Source of the DNA: Novosphingobium kunmingense
GTDB taxonomy: Bacteria > Pseudomonadota > Alphaproteobacteria > Sphingomonadales > Sphingomonadaceae
Reading direction: 5' to 3'
NCBI RefSeq assembly: GCF_002813245.1
Contig: NZ_PHUF01000005.1
Span: 337,478 to 401,477, forward strand
Length of the DNA: 64,000 bases
In this document: positions 24,826 to 33,707 of the stretch, piece by piece
Layout of the letters: each line of letters opens with the position of its first letter
How positions within the stretch are numbered: position 1 is the first letter of the stretch
The notes under the pieces: generated by a model
Seen by the model: only the letters and a program-made list of their open reading frames with translations
Told to the model about the DNA's origin: nothing
Database searches by the model: none
Program-made: the position numbers and the translations under genes

Positions 24826-26807
24826 AGCTTGATCCCATCGCCGGGATCCAGTGCGGCCTGACGAGAGTTCGCGACCATCCTGGCACGAAGCCGCTCCGAC
24901 CGCGCTGTATCGTCGTCAATTTCATCGCCATTGTCGAAGTCGAACTCGTTGACCTGAAGGTTCGACGGAGGAACGATCTCGACGTGCAGCGGCAGTTCCG
25001 GTTCTCGCCGAACTCCGCCATTAGCTTCACCCTCGCCGCCCGATGCGCTGAGCATCGTTGATCGAGCAGGCTGCACAACCGGTAATGGGCTCCAATCGTC
25101 AGGTGGCCGCTCGCCCGCCCGATCAGTTTTGGGCGTCAGCAGTTTCCGGATCCGGCCCTGCAACCGGGGATCGGCATAGTAGCGCGCCTTCTTCGCCCGC
25201 ACCGGCGGCGCACCGGACAGCATCACGATCTCGTCGGTCTCCGGTAGCTGCAATATCTCGCCCTGGGTCAGCAGCGGCCTTGAGGTTTCTGAGCGGGAAA
25301 TCATGAGATGCCCCAACCACGGTGACAGCCGATGCCCGGCATAGTTCTTCATCGAACGCTGCTCGGTCGCAGTACCTAATGACTCCGAAACGCGTTTGGC
25401 AGTGCGCTCGTCATTGGTGGCGAAGGCCACACGGACATGGCAATTGTCTAGGATCGAGTTGTTCGCGCCGTAGGCCCGCTCGATCTGGTTCAGCGACTGG
25501 GCGATGAGGAAGGCCTTGATCCCATAGCCCGCCATGAACGCCAGCGCGCTCTCGAAGAAGTCGAGCCGACCCAGTGCAGGGAACTCATCAAGCATGAGCA
25601 GCAACCGGTGCCGGTCGTTGCCTGCTTCCAGTTCTTCGGTTAGCCGCCGGCCGATCTGATTGAGGATCAGGCGGATCAGCGGCTTGGTCCGGCTGATGTC
25701 GGACGGAGGCACGACCAGGTAAAGTGTTACCGGCCGTTTGCAATCGACCAGATCAGCGATCCGCCATTCGGAGCGGCGCGTGACCTCGGCGATCACCGGG
25801 TCGCGGTAGAGTCCGAGGAAGGACATGGCAGTCGAGAGAACCCCGGATCGTTCGTTCTCTGACTTGTTAAGCAACTCGCGAGCGGCGCTGGCGATGACCG
25901 GGTGCGGACCCGCTTCGCCCAAGTGCGGCGTCGTCATCATTGCCTTCAGGGTGGTTTCGATTGTGCGGCCCGGGTCTGAGAGGAAGGCGGCAACGCCGGC
26001 GAGTGTCTTGTCAGCTTCGGCATAAAGGACGTGGAGGATTGCTCCGACCAGCAAGGCGTGACTGGTTTTCTCCCAGTGATTGCGTTTTTCCAGACTGCCT
26101 TCCGGATCGACGAGGACATCTGCGACATTCTGGACATCGCGCACTTCCCAGATTCCGCGGCGCACCGCGAGCAGGGGATTGTAGGCGGCAGATTTGAGAT
26201 TGGTCGGGTCAAACAGCAGAACGCGGCTGAAGCCTGAGCGGAAGCCAGCGGTCAGCTCCCAGTTTTCGCCCTTGATATCATGGACAATCACCGAACCCGG
26301 CCAGGTGAGCAGGGTCGGAATGACGAGGCCGACGCCCTTGCCCGAACGGGTCGGCGCGAAGCACAGCACATGTTCGGGGCCGTCGTGGCGCAGGTAGTTG
26401 TTGTGGAATTTGCCAAGCACCACACCCTTTTCGGCGAAGAGCCCCGCCTTGGAAATGTCACTGCGGGTTGCCCAATGAGCCGAACCAAAGGTGTTGGAAC
26501 CCCGGGTCTCCCGGCCGCGCCAGACCGACATGGCAATGGCCACTACGATTGCAACGAACCCGCCCGACGTGGCGATCATCCCAGCTTTGTCGAAAATTTT
26601 CGGTGCATAAGCATCGTAGGAGAACCACCACCAGAACAGGTCATAGGGCCGATAGATGCGGTGGCCGAACAGAGAGAACCACGGTGCACCGAGTTCGCTT
26701 TGGAAGCCGAGCGCCGAGGCCGTCCACTGCGTTGCGGCCCAGACACTAGCGAGGATGATGAAAGCTACGGCCAGCACTTGGCCCCAAAGGATTTTCGCAG
26801 CGGACAT
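24822..26807 (-). CDS. traG: TraG/VirD4-type coupling protein
   Basis: A 661-residue coupling ATPase that links the relaxase-DNA complex to the secretion channel. Two N-terminal membrane segments lie within residues 1-90. Walker A is FAPTRSGKGVGL (about residue 156) and Walker B is LLMLDEFPALGRLDFF (about residue 405). AGGAG is seven bases from ATG 26807, so the upstream in-frame start was not used. The relaxase gene, normally close by, is 24 kb away because the cargo island is inserted between them. Confidence 0.95.
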   Translation of the reverse strand: MSAAKILWGQVLAVAFIILASVWAATQWTASALGFQSELGAPWFSLFGHRIYRPYDLFWWWFSYDAYAPKIFDKAGMIATSGGFVAIVVAIAMSVWRGRETRGSNTFGSAHWATRSDISKAGLFAEKGVVLGKFHNNYLRHDGPEHVLCFAPTRSGKGVGLVIPTLLTWPGSVIVHDIKGENWELTAGFRSGFSRVLLFDPTNLKSAAYNPLLAVRRGIWEVRDVQNVADVLVDPEGSLEKRNHWEKTSHALLVGAILHVLYAEADKTLAGVAAFLSDPGRTIETTLKAMMTTPHLGEAGPHPVIASAARELLNKSENERSGVLSTAMSFLGLYRDPVIAEVTRRSEWRIADLVDCKRPVTLYLVVPPSDISRTKPLIRLILNQIGRRLTEELEAGNDRHRLLLMLDEFPALGRLDFFESALAFMAGYGIKAFLIAQSLNQIERAYGANNSILDNCHVRVAFATNDERTAKRVSESLGTATEQRSMKNYAGHRLSPWLGHLMISRSETSRPLLTQGEILQLPETDEIVMLSGAPPVRAKKARYYADPRLQGRIRKLLTPKTDRAGERPPDDWSPLPVVQPARSTMLSASGGEGEANGGVRREPELPLHVEIVPPSNLQVNEFDFDNGDEIDDDTARSERLRARMVANSRQAALDPGDGIKL

Positions 26808-27102
26808 GGCTATGCTCCTTCCGGTTTTGGAAGGCATGTCTGCGAGTCACAATTGGTGCAGCAAGCCTCAACAAGCTGCAGGCGCAGCCTGGCGAATGAT
26901 CGGAAGGGATGGCGGAAACAGCACGGCAGGATCCCATGTTGGCTCACCGCCAGTGAATCATGACATACTGACAGGGGATTTCAGTAAAGGCCGTGCCAGA
27001 CCCCGCAGGTTATCGCAACGTACGCGGCATCGTGGAGCCATTCGACAGCGGTGTCGAAATTGACGGCCATGGACCGGCGCTCGTTGTCTACTCGCGATCC
27101 GA
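26808..27102. other. Intergenic region upstream of traG
   Basis: This region should contain the traG promoter, read leftwards. A perfect 7-bp inverted repeat TTCGACA/TGTCGAA lies at 27041-27058. A weak reading frame on the plus strand (26993-27106) is listed separately. Otherwise I see no gene or recognisable site. Confidence 0.4.
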
Positions 27103-27106
27103 CTAG
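26993..27106 (+). CDS. Possible small protein, 37 residues
   Basis: A GTG-started frame at 26993 with AAAGG close upstream encodes 37 residues with protein-like composition (YRNVRGIVEPFDSGVEIDGH, then PALVVYSRSD). Its stop overlaps the stop of the opposite DruA-like gene. It may be the tail of a decayed gene cut by the island insertion. No family is recognised. Confidence 0.25.
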   Translation: MPDPAGYRNVRGIVEPFDSGVEIDGHGPALVVYSRSD

Positions 27107-29133
27107 ATGGTTTCGATCGGCAGGAGGAATTGCCCGTCGGCGTCGGCATGAAGACTGGCCCGGATACTGATTGGGCCGAGGTTCCTCATCGCGCTTAAGG
27201 TTTCCTCGCGAGCTATGCGTTTGCTGAGCCAGCGGCGACGCCAGGCGGCGGCGATATCAACACTCGACGCGGCGAAATGCCCCCCCCCCCCGAGGCCAAG
27301 GAGGGCCGTCCGCGACCCAGGGCTGAGTTCGCAGCCGTAAAAGATGCGCGGGGTCGCATGGTGCAAAATGGTATCGCTTTTCAGACCCAGTGCATCGAGC
27401 CCCTCACGGATCTGGCGGAGGCGCGGGCTGGTGCCTTCTCCGAAGCGGTTGTTGACGCGGCGTGCGTCATGTCGCGCGAAGGCCATGCTGCGCAAGGCGT
27501 GTGCGGTCTCGGCGCCGAGGTGAAGTGTGCCGAAGCCACCTGTCAGGCTCTTGCCAATCGTGCCCCATTTCAGATCGAAAGGCAGCCCGGGATGCTCTTT
27601 GGCTCGGAGCGTCAGGCGATTATATTGGCTGGAACCCACGCCGTAGAGGCTCGTGGTCGTGACGATCCGCAGGTTCGCCGATTTGACGATCGGACGGCCG
27701 GCCATTTGGGAGGCAATGACGCTGATCTGGCCGCCATAGCGACGTTCATAGGCATCGCGAACTTCCTGCGACGCCAGCAAAAGCGCGACCAGCTTTCCGG
27801 ACAGCAATTCGTTATACGGTTGGACCGCACCGCAAATACTCACGTCAGCCACTTCGCTTGAAAGCCCCGCTTTGCGAAACTCGGTCAGGACAATGTCGAG
27901 GGCGCGGCGCCCATCTCGCGAAGCGAACAGCAATGGCAGCGCGGTGGCGGGCGACCGCCGGAGCCGCGCTGTGCGAAAGACTTGCTTGGCAAACAGCAGC
28001 TTCGCCATGCCCTCGGCGCGCTTGCGAACGAAGAGAAGGTCTTCCGAGGCGGCTTGCCAATCCGTCTCGGCATTGGCGGTTTTAAACGTGCCGCGATGGG
28101 GGCGCATATCGTCGCCTTCTTCGCGGTAGGTCTCGAAATGGGCGCGAAGCTCAACCTCGCGGGCGAAGGCGGCGCCTGCGGCGCGTTGCTCAAGCCGCAT
28201 CACGACAGCTTCGGTCGGATTGAGGATTTCCGTGGGGGTGACCAAATCATCCCAGCGAATGTCAGCGATTGACGCCTCAATGCGCTGCCAGATCGCCTTG
28301 CAAAAGACCTTGGGGCACCATTCACCCGATACAATGCGTTCCTCGGCTGATTCACGCAGCCAGCCAATCCAGTTATCGCGGGTCGCGAGGCGCATCACCG
28401 GGCTCGCGAGCATGCCGATACCCATGATGGGGCGGTTGGGTCGCGCGGCATTGCGGATGAGCACCATCATCTGCCGTCCGGGGATCGAGCGATACTCGTG
28501 CGCCCACGTGTGGCGGAAGTAACGCCAGACATCGATCAGCGGAAGGCCGGTGTCGGTGCAGCGAAGGCCAGCCTCGCAAACTTCAATGACCGGATCCACG
28601 ACGCCTGCCAGAGCTGCGTCGCGCTCGGTAACTGGCAGCGCGTTGATGCGCGCGAGATCGGCGGCAAGTTGGCTGCCATCATCGATCAGATCGACGATGG
28701 AGGACGGGCGCCCATTTACCCGGACACGGCGGCGCTCGCATCGTTCGAAGAATTTGCGCACTGACGGCTCGGCAAGTTGGCGACGCCGCGCGGCTTGAAG
28801 CGCCTGGCGGACGCGCGACTTGATGTCATCGACTGATTCGGTGTCAGCACGGACTAGCCCGGGCGGGGCAAAAGAGATGTTGCCGCCCTTGGTGGTAACT
28901 TGCCAACCCTGCTCGAACAGGTCGGCGACCAACAGGCAGATTGCCCGCAACTTAAGGCTATCGCCATCATCAACGTAACGACGGGCGAGCGAGCGCAATT
29001 CTTCGGCAAATCCAGGAACTGGTTGGCTCTCGAACCCGATAAACTCTTGCAATCTCTTGTGTTCGTCTGGCGCCAGAAAAGGCGAAAACGCGCGCGATCG
29101 ATCGGCATCAACTGGATTTACGTTCGCGGACAC
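27103..29133 (-). CDS. DruA-like DUF4338 protein
   Basis: A 676-residue protein with the DUF4338 signature of Druantia protein DruA. It has HEYRSIPGRQMMVLIRNAAR and PIMGIGMLASP with RDNWIGW (about residues 205-255), then LLSGKLVALLLASQEV (about 435-450), then SLYGVGSSQYNRL (about 495-508). The fold and activity of DruA are not established to my knowledge. The start is GTG 29133 with GGAGG just upstream. It is the last gene of a unit with a GHKL ATPase (67-base gap). A run of 12 G on the coding strand lies in codons 615-618. This protein is much longer than the short DUF4338 proteins seen near transposons. Confidence 0.75.
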   Translation of the reverse strand: MSANVNPVDADRSRAFSPFLAPDEHKRLQEFIGFESQPVPGFAEELRSLARRYVDDGDSLKLRAICLLVADLFEQGWQVTTKGGNISFAPPGLVRADTESVDDIKSRVRQALQAARRRQLAEPSVRKFFERCERRRVRVNGRPSSIVDLIDDGSQLAADLARINALPVTERDAALAGVVDPVIEVCEAGLRCTDTGLPLIDVWRYFRHTWAHEYRSIPGRQMMVLIRNAARPNRPIMGIGMLASPVMRLATRDNWIGWLRESAEERIVSGEWCPKVFCKAIWQRIEASIADIRWDDLVTPTEILNPTEAVVMRLEQRAAGAAFAREVELRAHFETYREEGDDMRPHRGTFKTANAETDWQAASEDLLFVRKRAEGMAKLLFAKQVFRTARLRRSPATALPLLFASRDGRRALDIVLTEFRKAGLSSEVADVSICGAVQPYNELLSGKLVALLLASQEVRDAYERRYGGQISVIASQMAGRPIVKSANLRIVTTTSLYGVGSSQYNRLTLRAKEHPGLPFDLKWGTIGKSLTGGFGTLHLGAETAHALRSMAFARHDARRVNNRFGEGTSPRLRQIREGLDALGLKSDTILHHATPRIFYGCELSPGSRTALLGLGGGGHFAASSVDIAAAWRRRWLSKRIAREETLSAMRNLGPISIRASLHADADGQFLLPIETI
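27280..27291 (-). repeat. Homopolymer tract of 12 G (coding strand) in the DruA-like gene
   Basis: Twelve consecutive C on the plus strand (12 G in the gene) encode four glycines near residue 615 of 676. Tracts of this length are prone to slipped-strand change, and gain or loss of one base would replace the last 60 or so residues. It could also be a spot of uncertain sequence. Confidence 0.7.
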
Positions 29134-29200
29134 CCTGCCTCCAGATCGATTAGGTCGCTTTGCGCCCCTCGACCCCTATCGCAAAACTGGCGCGCTTCCG

Positions 29201-30910
29201 CTAGCCGCCATCGCTCGAATCATCGGGCTCGGGATCGATTTCGTCGCCGGCCGCGAGATGCGAGGCCATCATGCCCAGTGCTTGCTCGAGCCGGCGGGAC
29301 CACTTGAAAATCTGGCGTTGCTGATCCGCAGCGCTGCGTTCATCGTCGTTGAGCAAGACATCGCCAAAACTGAACAGCATTAGTTCGAGCGCAGCGCGGG
29401 TCTCGGCAGATGAATTTGTGCCGGCATAGATGTCCTCATAAAAGGCATGGGCGGAATTGATGTGAAGTGTTCGCGCGCCTTCCTGCAGGTCGACGCGGAA
29501 GAAGGGTGCGCCGGGCAGATGCTCGAAACGGAGGCGATACGGTGATAGCCGCAATTCGAGCGCCAGTTGGCGATCGCCGTGATCGGGTAGTGCCAGCCCT
29601 GCGCTGCCGCTCATTGCACGCTCGGAAAGAAGGCGCTCACCGGTCCTGGGCGTAAAGGCAGCGATCCGCCGGGCGAGCTTGGCTTCCTTGACCTTGATTC
29701 GCAGTTGCTCGATTGCTTTCGGAAGCCCAGCTTCGCGCAACTTGTCCCAAACAAACTGCGATATGGTGACCTGCTGCTTGGATGTGGTGACGCCGAAGGG
29801 CTCATCGAGCGTGGCGGCGAATTCAACCTCGACCTTGATGTAGCGATCGTTGTTGATGAAGTTGGTCCAGGGCGTGCGCGTCTGGACGTCGATCAGTCGC
29901 CCATTCCGGCTAAACAAGATGCCGTGATAATCCTTGAGGATTGCGAACCGCGGATTGGCGTTGAGCCCAACCGCGTCGCGGCCCTTGTCGACGGAGCCGA
30001 AGCTGGGCGGAAGCCAGGCATAGCGCAGCGTCATGGCGCCCTTGTAAGTGCCGGTTTCGGGATCGCGAACCTCGATCCGTACCGGATCGAGGGGACGTGC
30101 GCGATCGTCGTCGAGGTCGTAAAGGTGAAATTCGGGGGTCAGGAACAGTGGGTCGATCGGCTCGACATATTCATTGTCGACGAATAGCGCGGCCTCGCCG
30201 CGCAGCTTATGATAAGTAACCCCGAACTGGCGGCACAGGTTTTCACGCAATCCCTGCGTGGTCGCCCATTCGAGCCGGTCGAGCTTCTCGATGAGAATGA
30301 CCGTACCCGAGATCCAGCCGTGCGGATGGGCCGCTGCGATCTGTTCGGCTACGAAGGCCGGCAGCGTTGCTTCAATGGGCTCCGGGACGATGATATCGCC
30401 GATACGGTCGGTATAGGCACCGGCAGACAAGGCATCGAGATCGAGCGAGACGGCGTGAACCGCGCCATCGGCGACTTTCGACAGGACCGTGAAGCGGCGG
30501 CCAAGGCTAACGGAAGCGCAGGGAAGGCCATAGCCGTAGCGGCCAAGTCCGCTCCGGTCGTTTTCGCGGTGTGTGCCGCCCCACATCACGGCCATGCGGA
30601 TCATCGCCGGCTCCATTCCGTGACCGTTATCGATTACAGCGAGTTGGAGGGGCTTTTTGAGCGAGGTTGTGCCGTCATAGCCGAAGGCGACATCAATGCG
30701 ATCGGCGAAGGCCTGGAGCGCATTGTCGATTAGTTCAGCGATGGCATCGCCGTTGCTGCGATAGCCCAAGTCGCGGATGCCCCGAACGAAGGCTTCGGGC
30801 ACGACTAGCCCAAACTTCGCCCGTTCGCCGCGATCCTCGGCATAGGCGCGTTGCGCGGCGAGGACCGACCCGATCCCCGCCCCGCGTAGTGTGTCTGGTC
30901 CCGAGGCCAT
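29201..30910 (-). CDS. GHKL (MutL/MORC-like) ATPase, first of two
   Basis: A 569-residue protein with a Bergerat-fold ATP site near the N terminus: N-box ELIDNA (E59 to N63), G1 box DNGHGM (from D94) and lid GLGRYGYG (121-128). Trp-Gly-Gly-Thr after G1 resembles MutL and MORC ATPases more than histidine kinases, and no kinase H-box or receiver is present. The middle region continues like the S5 transducer fold with a catalytic lysine region (TTSKQQVTISQFVWDKL). It starts four bases after the sigma-like gene and precedes the DruA-like gene, so they form one operon. It probably clamps or compacts DNA. Confidence 0.85.
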   Translation of the reverse strand: MASGPDTLRGAGIGSVLAAQRAYAEDRGERAKFGLVVPEAFVRGIRDLGYRSNGDAIAELIDNALQAFADRIDVAFGYDGTTSLKKPLQLAVIDNGHGMEPAMIRMAVMWGGTHRENDRSGLGRYGYGLPCASVSLGRRFTVLSKVADGAVHAVSLDLDALSAGAYTDRIGDIIVPEPIEATLPAFVAEQIAAAHPHGWISGTVILIEKLDRLEWATTQGLRENLCRQFGVTYHKLRGEAALFVDNEYVEPIDPLFLTPEFHLYDLDDDRARPLDPVRIEVRDPETGTYKGAMTLRYAWLPPSFGSVDKGRDAVGLNANPRFAILKDYHGILFSRNGRLIDVQTRTPWTNFINNDRYIKVEVEFAATLDEPFGVTTSKQQVTISQFVWDKLREAGLPKAIEQLRIKVKEAKLARRIAAFTPRTGERLLSERAMSGSAGLALPDHGDRQLALELRLSPYRLRFEHLPGAPFFRVDLQEGARTLHINSAHAFYEDIYAGTNSSAETRAALELMLFSFGDVLLNDDERSAADQQRQIFKWSRRLEQALGMMASHLAAGDEIDPEPDDSSDGG

Positions 30911-30914
30911 GTGA

Positions 30915-31559
30915 CTAGGCGGCGGCCAGGGCCGCCGAGAGCGCGGCCACTTCCCGGTAGAGCTTGAAGCGATCGAGCCCGACCGCCTGCGCCGCCGTGT
31001 CGACGCGGACGCCGTCGAGGCAGATCAGGCGCAGCGCCGAGGCGACGTTCAGCGGGGCGCGGCGGAGTGCCCAGTCTCCGTCGATGCGATCTTCGACCTG
31101 CTTCATCGCTACTGCGGCGGCCGGGCTCTGGAACTGGTCGAAGTCGATATAGGGCGTGTTATCGGTGCCGATGACGGTGGCGCGCTGCAGGTGGTCGCCC
31201 TCGGCGATCCAGCCGATATCCTCGGCGGCAACGCGCTCGGGCGGCGCGCCGTCACGCGCCTTACGGGTGCGGCGGCCGGGGGGCGCGTAATCGGCACGCA
31301 CGACGCGGATCGCAACAAAGATGGCGCGGCGGAACAGTGCCAGGCCGCTGAGGCGCTCAAGGGCACCCGCGCCGATACGGAAGAGTTCGACGAAAGCCTG
31401 CTGGAAGATGTCGTCGTGCAGATCCTCGGGCAGATCGCTGCAGAGCTTGCCGGAGATGACGCCGCAATAACGCCTGGCCTGGAGGCCGAGGCGCTGGTGA
31501 TTATAGGGCTGTTCAGTGACAGCGGCTTCGATAAGTGTGTTCAATGAGACACCGCGCAT
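30915..31559 (-). CDS. Sigma-factor-like protein
   Basis: A 214-residue protein. LPEDLHDDIFQQAFVELFR (about residues 43-61) resembles sigma region 2, and LNVASALRLICLDGVRVDTA with AVGLDRFKLYREVAAL (about 170-205) resembles a region 4 helix-turn-helix. It is not a typical ECF factor: the linker is long and the DNA-binding helix is weak. AAGGAGG precedes ATG 31559. It heads the operon with the GHKL ATPase and DruA-like gene. It could drive the island's own promoters or serve as a structural DNA-binding subunit. Both are guesses. Confidence 0.55.
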   Translation of the reverse strand: MRGVSLNTLIEAAVTEQPYNHQRLGLQARRYCGVISGKLCSDLPEDLHDDIFQQAFVELFRIGAGALERLSGLALFRRAIFVAIRVVRADYAPPGRRTRKARDGAPPERVAAEDIGWIAEGDHLQRATVIGTDNTPYIDFDQFQSPAAAVAMKQVEDRIDGDWALRRAPLNVASALRLICLDGVRVDTAAQAVGLDRFKLYREVAALSAALAAA

Positions 31560-31584
31560 GACGGAGTCCTCCTTTCGCTGCTAG

Positions 31585-31611
31585 GGCCTTCAAAAAATCA
31601 GCTTGAAGGCC
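31585..31611 (-). promoter_or_regulatory. 9-bp inverted repeat in the leader of the sigma-like gene
   Basis: GGCCTTCAA (31585-31593) and TTGAAGGCC (31603-31611) form a perfect 9-bp inverted repeat about 26 bases upstream of the sigma-like start. On the minus strand its loop holds a T-run. It may be an operator, or an RNA hairpin controlling entry into the operon. Confidence 0.5.
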
Positions 31612-31633
31612 GTTGCAGCGTCCCGGGGACATG

Positions 31634-31648
31634 ACGGCTCATGGCCGC
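31634..31648 (-). repeat. Shared upstream element, copy 1
   Basis: ACGGCTCATGGCCGC matches the element at 33725-33739 in 14 of 15 bases. Both copies lie upstream of minus-strand island genes, and each is followed on the plus strand by a CTAC..TGG block and a GATGTGCGC block (here 31700-31708). Confidence 0.5.
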
Positions 31649-31723
31649 ACCTACACTGGTCTCGAACTGATACTTACACATACGCCACGATGTCGGCCCG
31701 ATGTGCGCGGGCCTTAACAAAAT

Positions 31724-31751
31724 GGGCGGGAGTGCAGGTGCACCCCCGCCC
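31724..31751 (-). terminator. Rho-independent terminator of the second GHKL ATPase gene
   Basis: Arms 31724-31736 and 31739-31751 pair over 13 positions with one mismatch (GGGCGGGAGTGCA against TGCACCCCCGCCC) and a two-base loop. On the minus strand the stem is followed by ATTTTGTT. It begins six bases after the stop of the 649-residue ATPase gene and separates that gene from the sigma-like operon. Confidence 0.8.
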
Positions 31752-31757
31752 GAACAT

Positions 31758-33707
31758 TCATTCTGCTGCCTCCAATTCCGCGATGTCGCCATCGATCTGC
31801 TGCTCGGCCTCGGCGGTCTCCTCGTCGAGAGGGGCCAACTTCTGCTGTAGTGAGCGATACGCGTCGGTGAGAAATTCACTCCACTTGCGCTCACGCTGGG
31901 TGAGGTAGAAGTTGGCGGTCTCTTCGTTCTCGACCGCGAGTTCGGCGCGCGCGAGCGCGATCAGCAGCACGTCGAGCGCTTGCTTGGCCTGCCCGCCCGC
32001 CGGGAGATTGAGAAGCGGGCTGTAGAGCGTCTGGAAAAACGGATGCTCGCGATTGATGATGACGCCGATCTGCGAACCGTTGAGCCATTCGGGCTTGAAG
32101 AACGGACCGCGCGGCTCGTCGTAGAAGTCGATGACGTATGGCCGCTTGCTGGCCTCGGCCTCGAGCGCAACGCGCGCGGCATCGACCGATGACGCATCGA
32201 CCTTGGCGCGCTCGGCGACCTTCACTTCGAACTTTTCGCGAACCTCGGCCTTCACACGCTCGGTGACACGCGGCTTGTGGCCGGTCATCGTGTCGGCGGC
32301 GGCAGCCGCACTCTCGGCGGCGGTCGGCTCGGGCGACCGCTGGGCTTTGGCCTGGCGCAGCTTTTCGCGAGCGGCCTTGCGGATGTTGCGCTGTTCGGAT
32401 TGCTCGCGGCCAAGTTGCTCATCGATTTTCTCGGATGCGAACAACCGCCAGAGATCCTCAATGGGCCGCACCGTCTGCTTGTCGTTGGTGATGCCGAACA
32501 CTTCGTCGAGATCGGGATCGAACTTGACCTCGACGCCCCAGTGATAGGCATAGGACTGGAGCAGTGGCCAGTTGCCGAGCCCCTTGGCCTGATCCTTCAC
32601 CGACTTCGGAAAGACGTCGACTGTCTCGATCTCGCGGCCAGCGCGGACAAAGGACATGCCGCGACGGGTCTTGCGGATTTCGAACCGGCGATTGGCGTCG
32701 CTCGCCGCCTTCTGCCCCTTCGGTGCGGCTTCGGCGAAGCCATATGGGAAGCGCGAAACTCGGACATAAATCGCGCCTGCGGCCTCCAGGCCGGGATCAG
32801 CTCGATCGATCTCCGAGAGATCCTCTATCTTGGTTAGGGCCATCTGCCCGGTATCGGGGTCGCGCGCATATTTGACCGCGATGCTGTAGTCGGCGCTCTG
32901 CTTGGCGCCGCCCTTGGTTTCGTCGAGAAAATAGCGGGCGTGGTCGGTCAGAAACAGCGGATCGACCGCAGCAACCCGGGTCTTGTCGATATGCAGTTCG
33001 ACCTTGTCGAGAAGGTAACGATAGGTGACGCCGAAATCATCGAGCAAGTGCTCTTTCATCAGTGCGGGCGTGCGGTATGTCAGGCGGTCCGGATCGACCC
33101 ACACGACGACAGTGCCGTGCTCGAAGGCTAGGCCAGCTTTGTCGAGGTAGGTCTGTACGAAATCAGGCAGGGCGGCATCAACCGGCTCCTCGATCGAATG
33201 AAGGCCGTGAGTTTTAACCTTGCGGGCATCGAGTGTCGCCTTGGTGATGGTCGGCGAATCCGCGGTCTTGGTATAGACCTCGACCAGACGGGTCTGGTTG
33301 ATCGATGCGTTGGGCAAACCAAACCCGAACTTCCCAATGAACCCAGGATCGTCGAAGTGGGTGCCCGATCCCCAAGAGAGCGCATAGCGAGCCATCTTGG
33401 GCAACATACCTGAGCCATTGTCGATGAACGCCATCGCGAAGATGGTGTCGGCACGCTGGTGCGCCTTCAACTGCTTGGGTCGCTCGAAACAGATGTCGAT
33501 ACGCGTCGCTTTGGCCTCGATCGCGTTGTCGACGATCTCCCTGGCAGCTGCGGCGGTGTTGCGATAACCGCTGCGACGTTGGGATTCGAGCGCCTGAGCG
33601 GCGTTGAAGAGTGGAAACTGATAATCGTCGGGCAGCCGTGCAAGATACTTCTGCTGGCGCTCAACCTCGGTGAGCAAGCGATCGCTTGCGGTGTCGTCGA
33701 TAGACAT
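31758..33707 (-). CDS. GHKL (MutL/MORC-like) ATPase, second of two
   Basis: A 649-residue protein with the same N-terminal ATPase layout as its neighbour: N-box EIVDNA (from E57), G1 DNGSGM (from D96) and lid GKFGFG (125-130). A transducer-like domain with TNDKQTVRPI follows. Residues 410-480 are strongly charged and helical (RKAAREKLRQAKAQRS and similar), consistent with a coiled coil. GGAGG lies five bases upstream of ATG 33707. Its own terminator makes it a single-gene unit. Two unequal GHKL proteins in one locus suggest a heterodimer, as with MutL-type pairs. Confidence 0.85.
   Translation of the reverse strand: MSIDDTASDRLLTEVERQQKYLARLPDDYQFPLFNAAQALESQRRSGYRNTAAAAREIVDNAIEAKATRIDICFERPKQLKAHQRADTIFAMAFIDNGSGMLPKMARYALSWGSGTHFDDPGFIGKFGFGLPNASINQTRLVEVYTKTADSPTITKATLDARKVKTHGLHSIEEPVDAALPDFVQTYLDKAGLAFEHGTVVVWVDPDRLTYRTPALMKEHLLDDFGVTYRYLLDKVELHIDKTRVAAVDPLFLTDHARYFLDETKGGAKQSADYSIAVKYARDPDTGQMALTKIEDLSEIDRADPGLEAAGAIYVRVSRFPYGFAEAAPKGQKAASDANRRFEIRKTRRGMSFVRAGREIETVDVFPKSVKDQAKGLGNWPLLQSYAYHWGVEVKFDPDLDEVFGITNDKQTVRPIEDLWRLFASEKIDEQLGREQSEQRNIRKAAREKLRQAKAQRSPEPTAAESAAAAADTMTGHKPRVTERVKAEVREKFEVKVAERAKVDASSVDAARVALEAEASKRPYVIDFYDEPRGPFFKPEWLNGSQIGVIINREHPFFQTLYSPLLNLPAGGQAKQALDVLLIALARAELAVENEETANFYLTQRERKWSEFLTDAYRSLQQKLAPLDEETAEAEQQIDGDIAELEAAE

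Noticed and set aside
27277..27861. Long plus-strand open frame opposite the DruA-like gene
   Set aside because: It is antisense to a gene with clear DUF4338 motifs, begins in the homopolymer tract and has no ribosome site or recognisable domain.
29201..33707. The two GHKL proteins as two-component histidine kinases
   Set aside because: Neither has a phospho-accepting histidine helix, sensor or membrane segment, and no response regulator is near; the ATP-site spacing is MutL/MORC-like.
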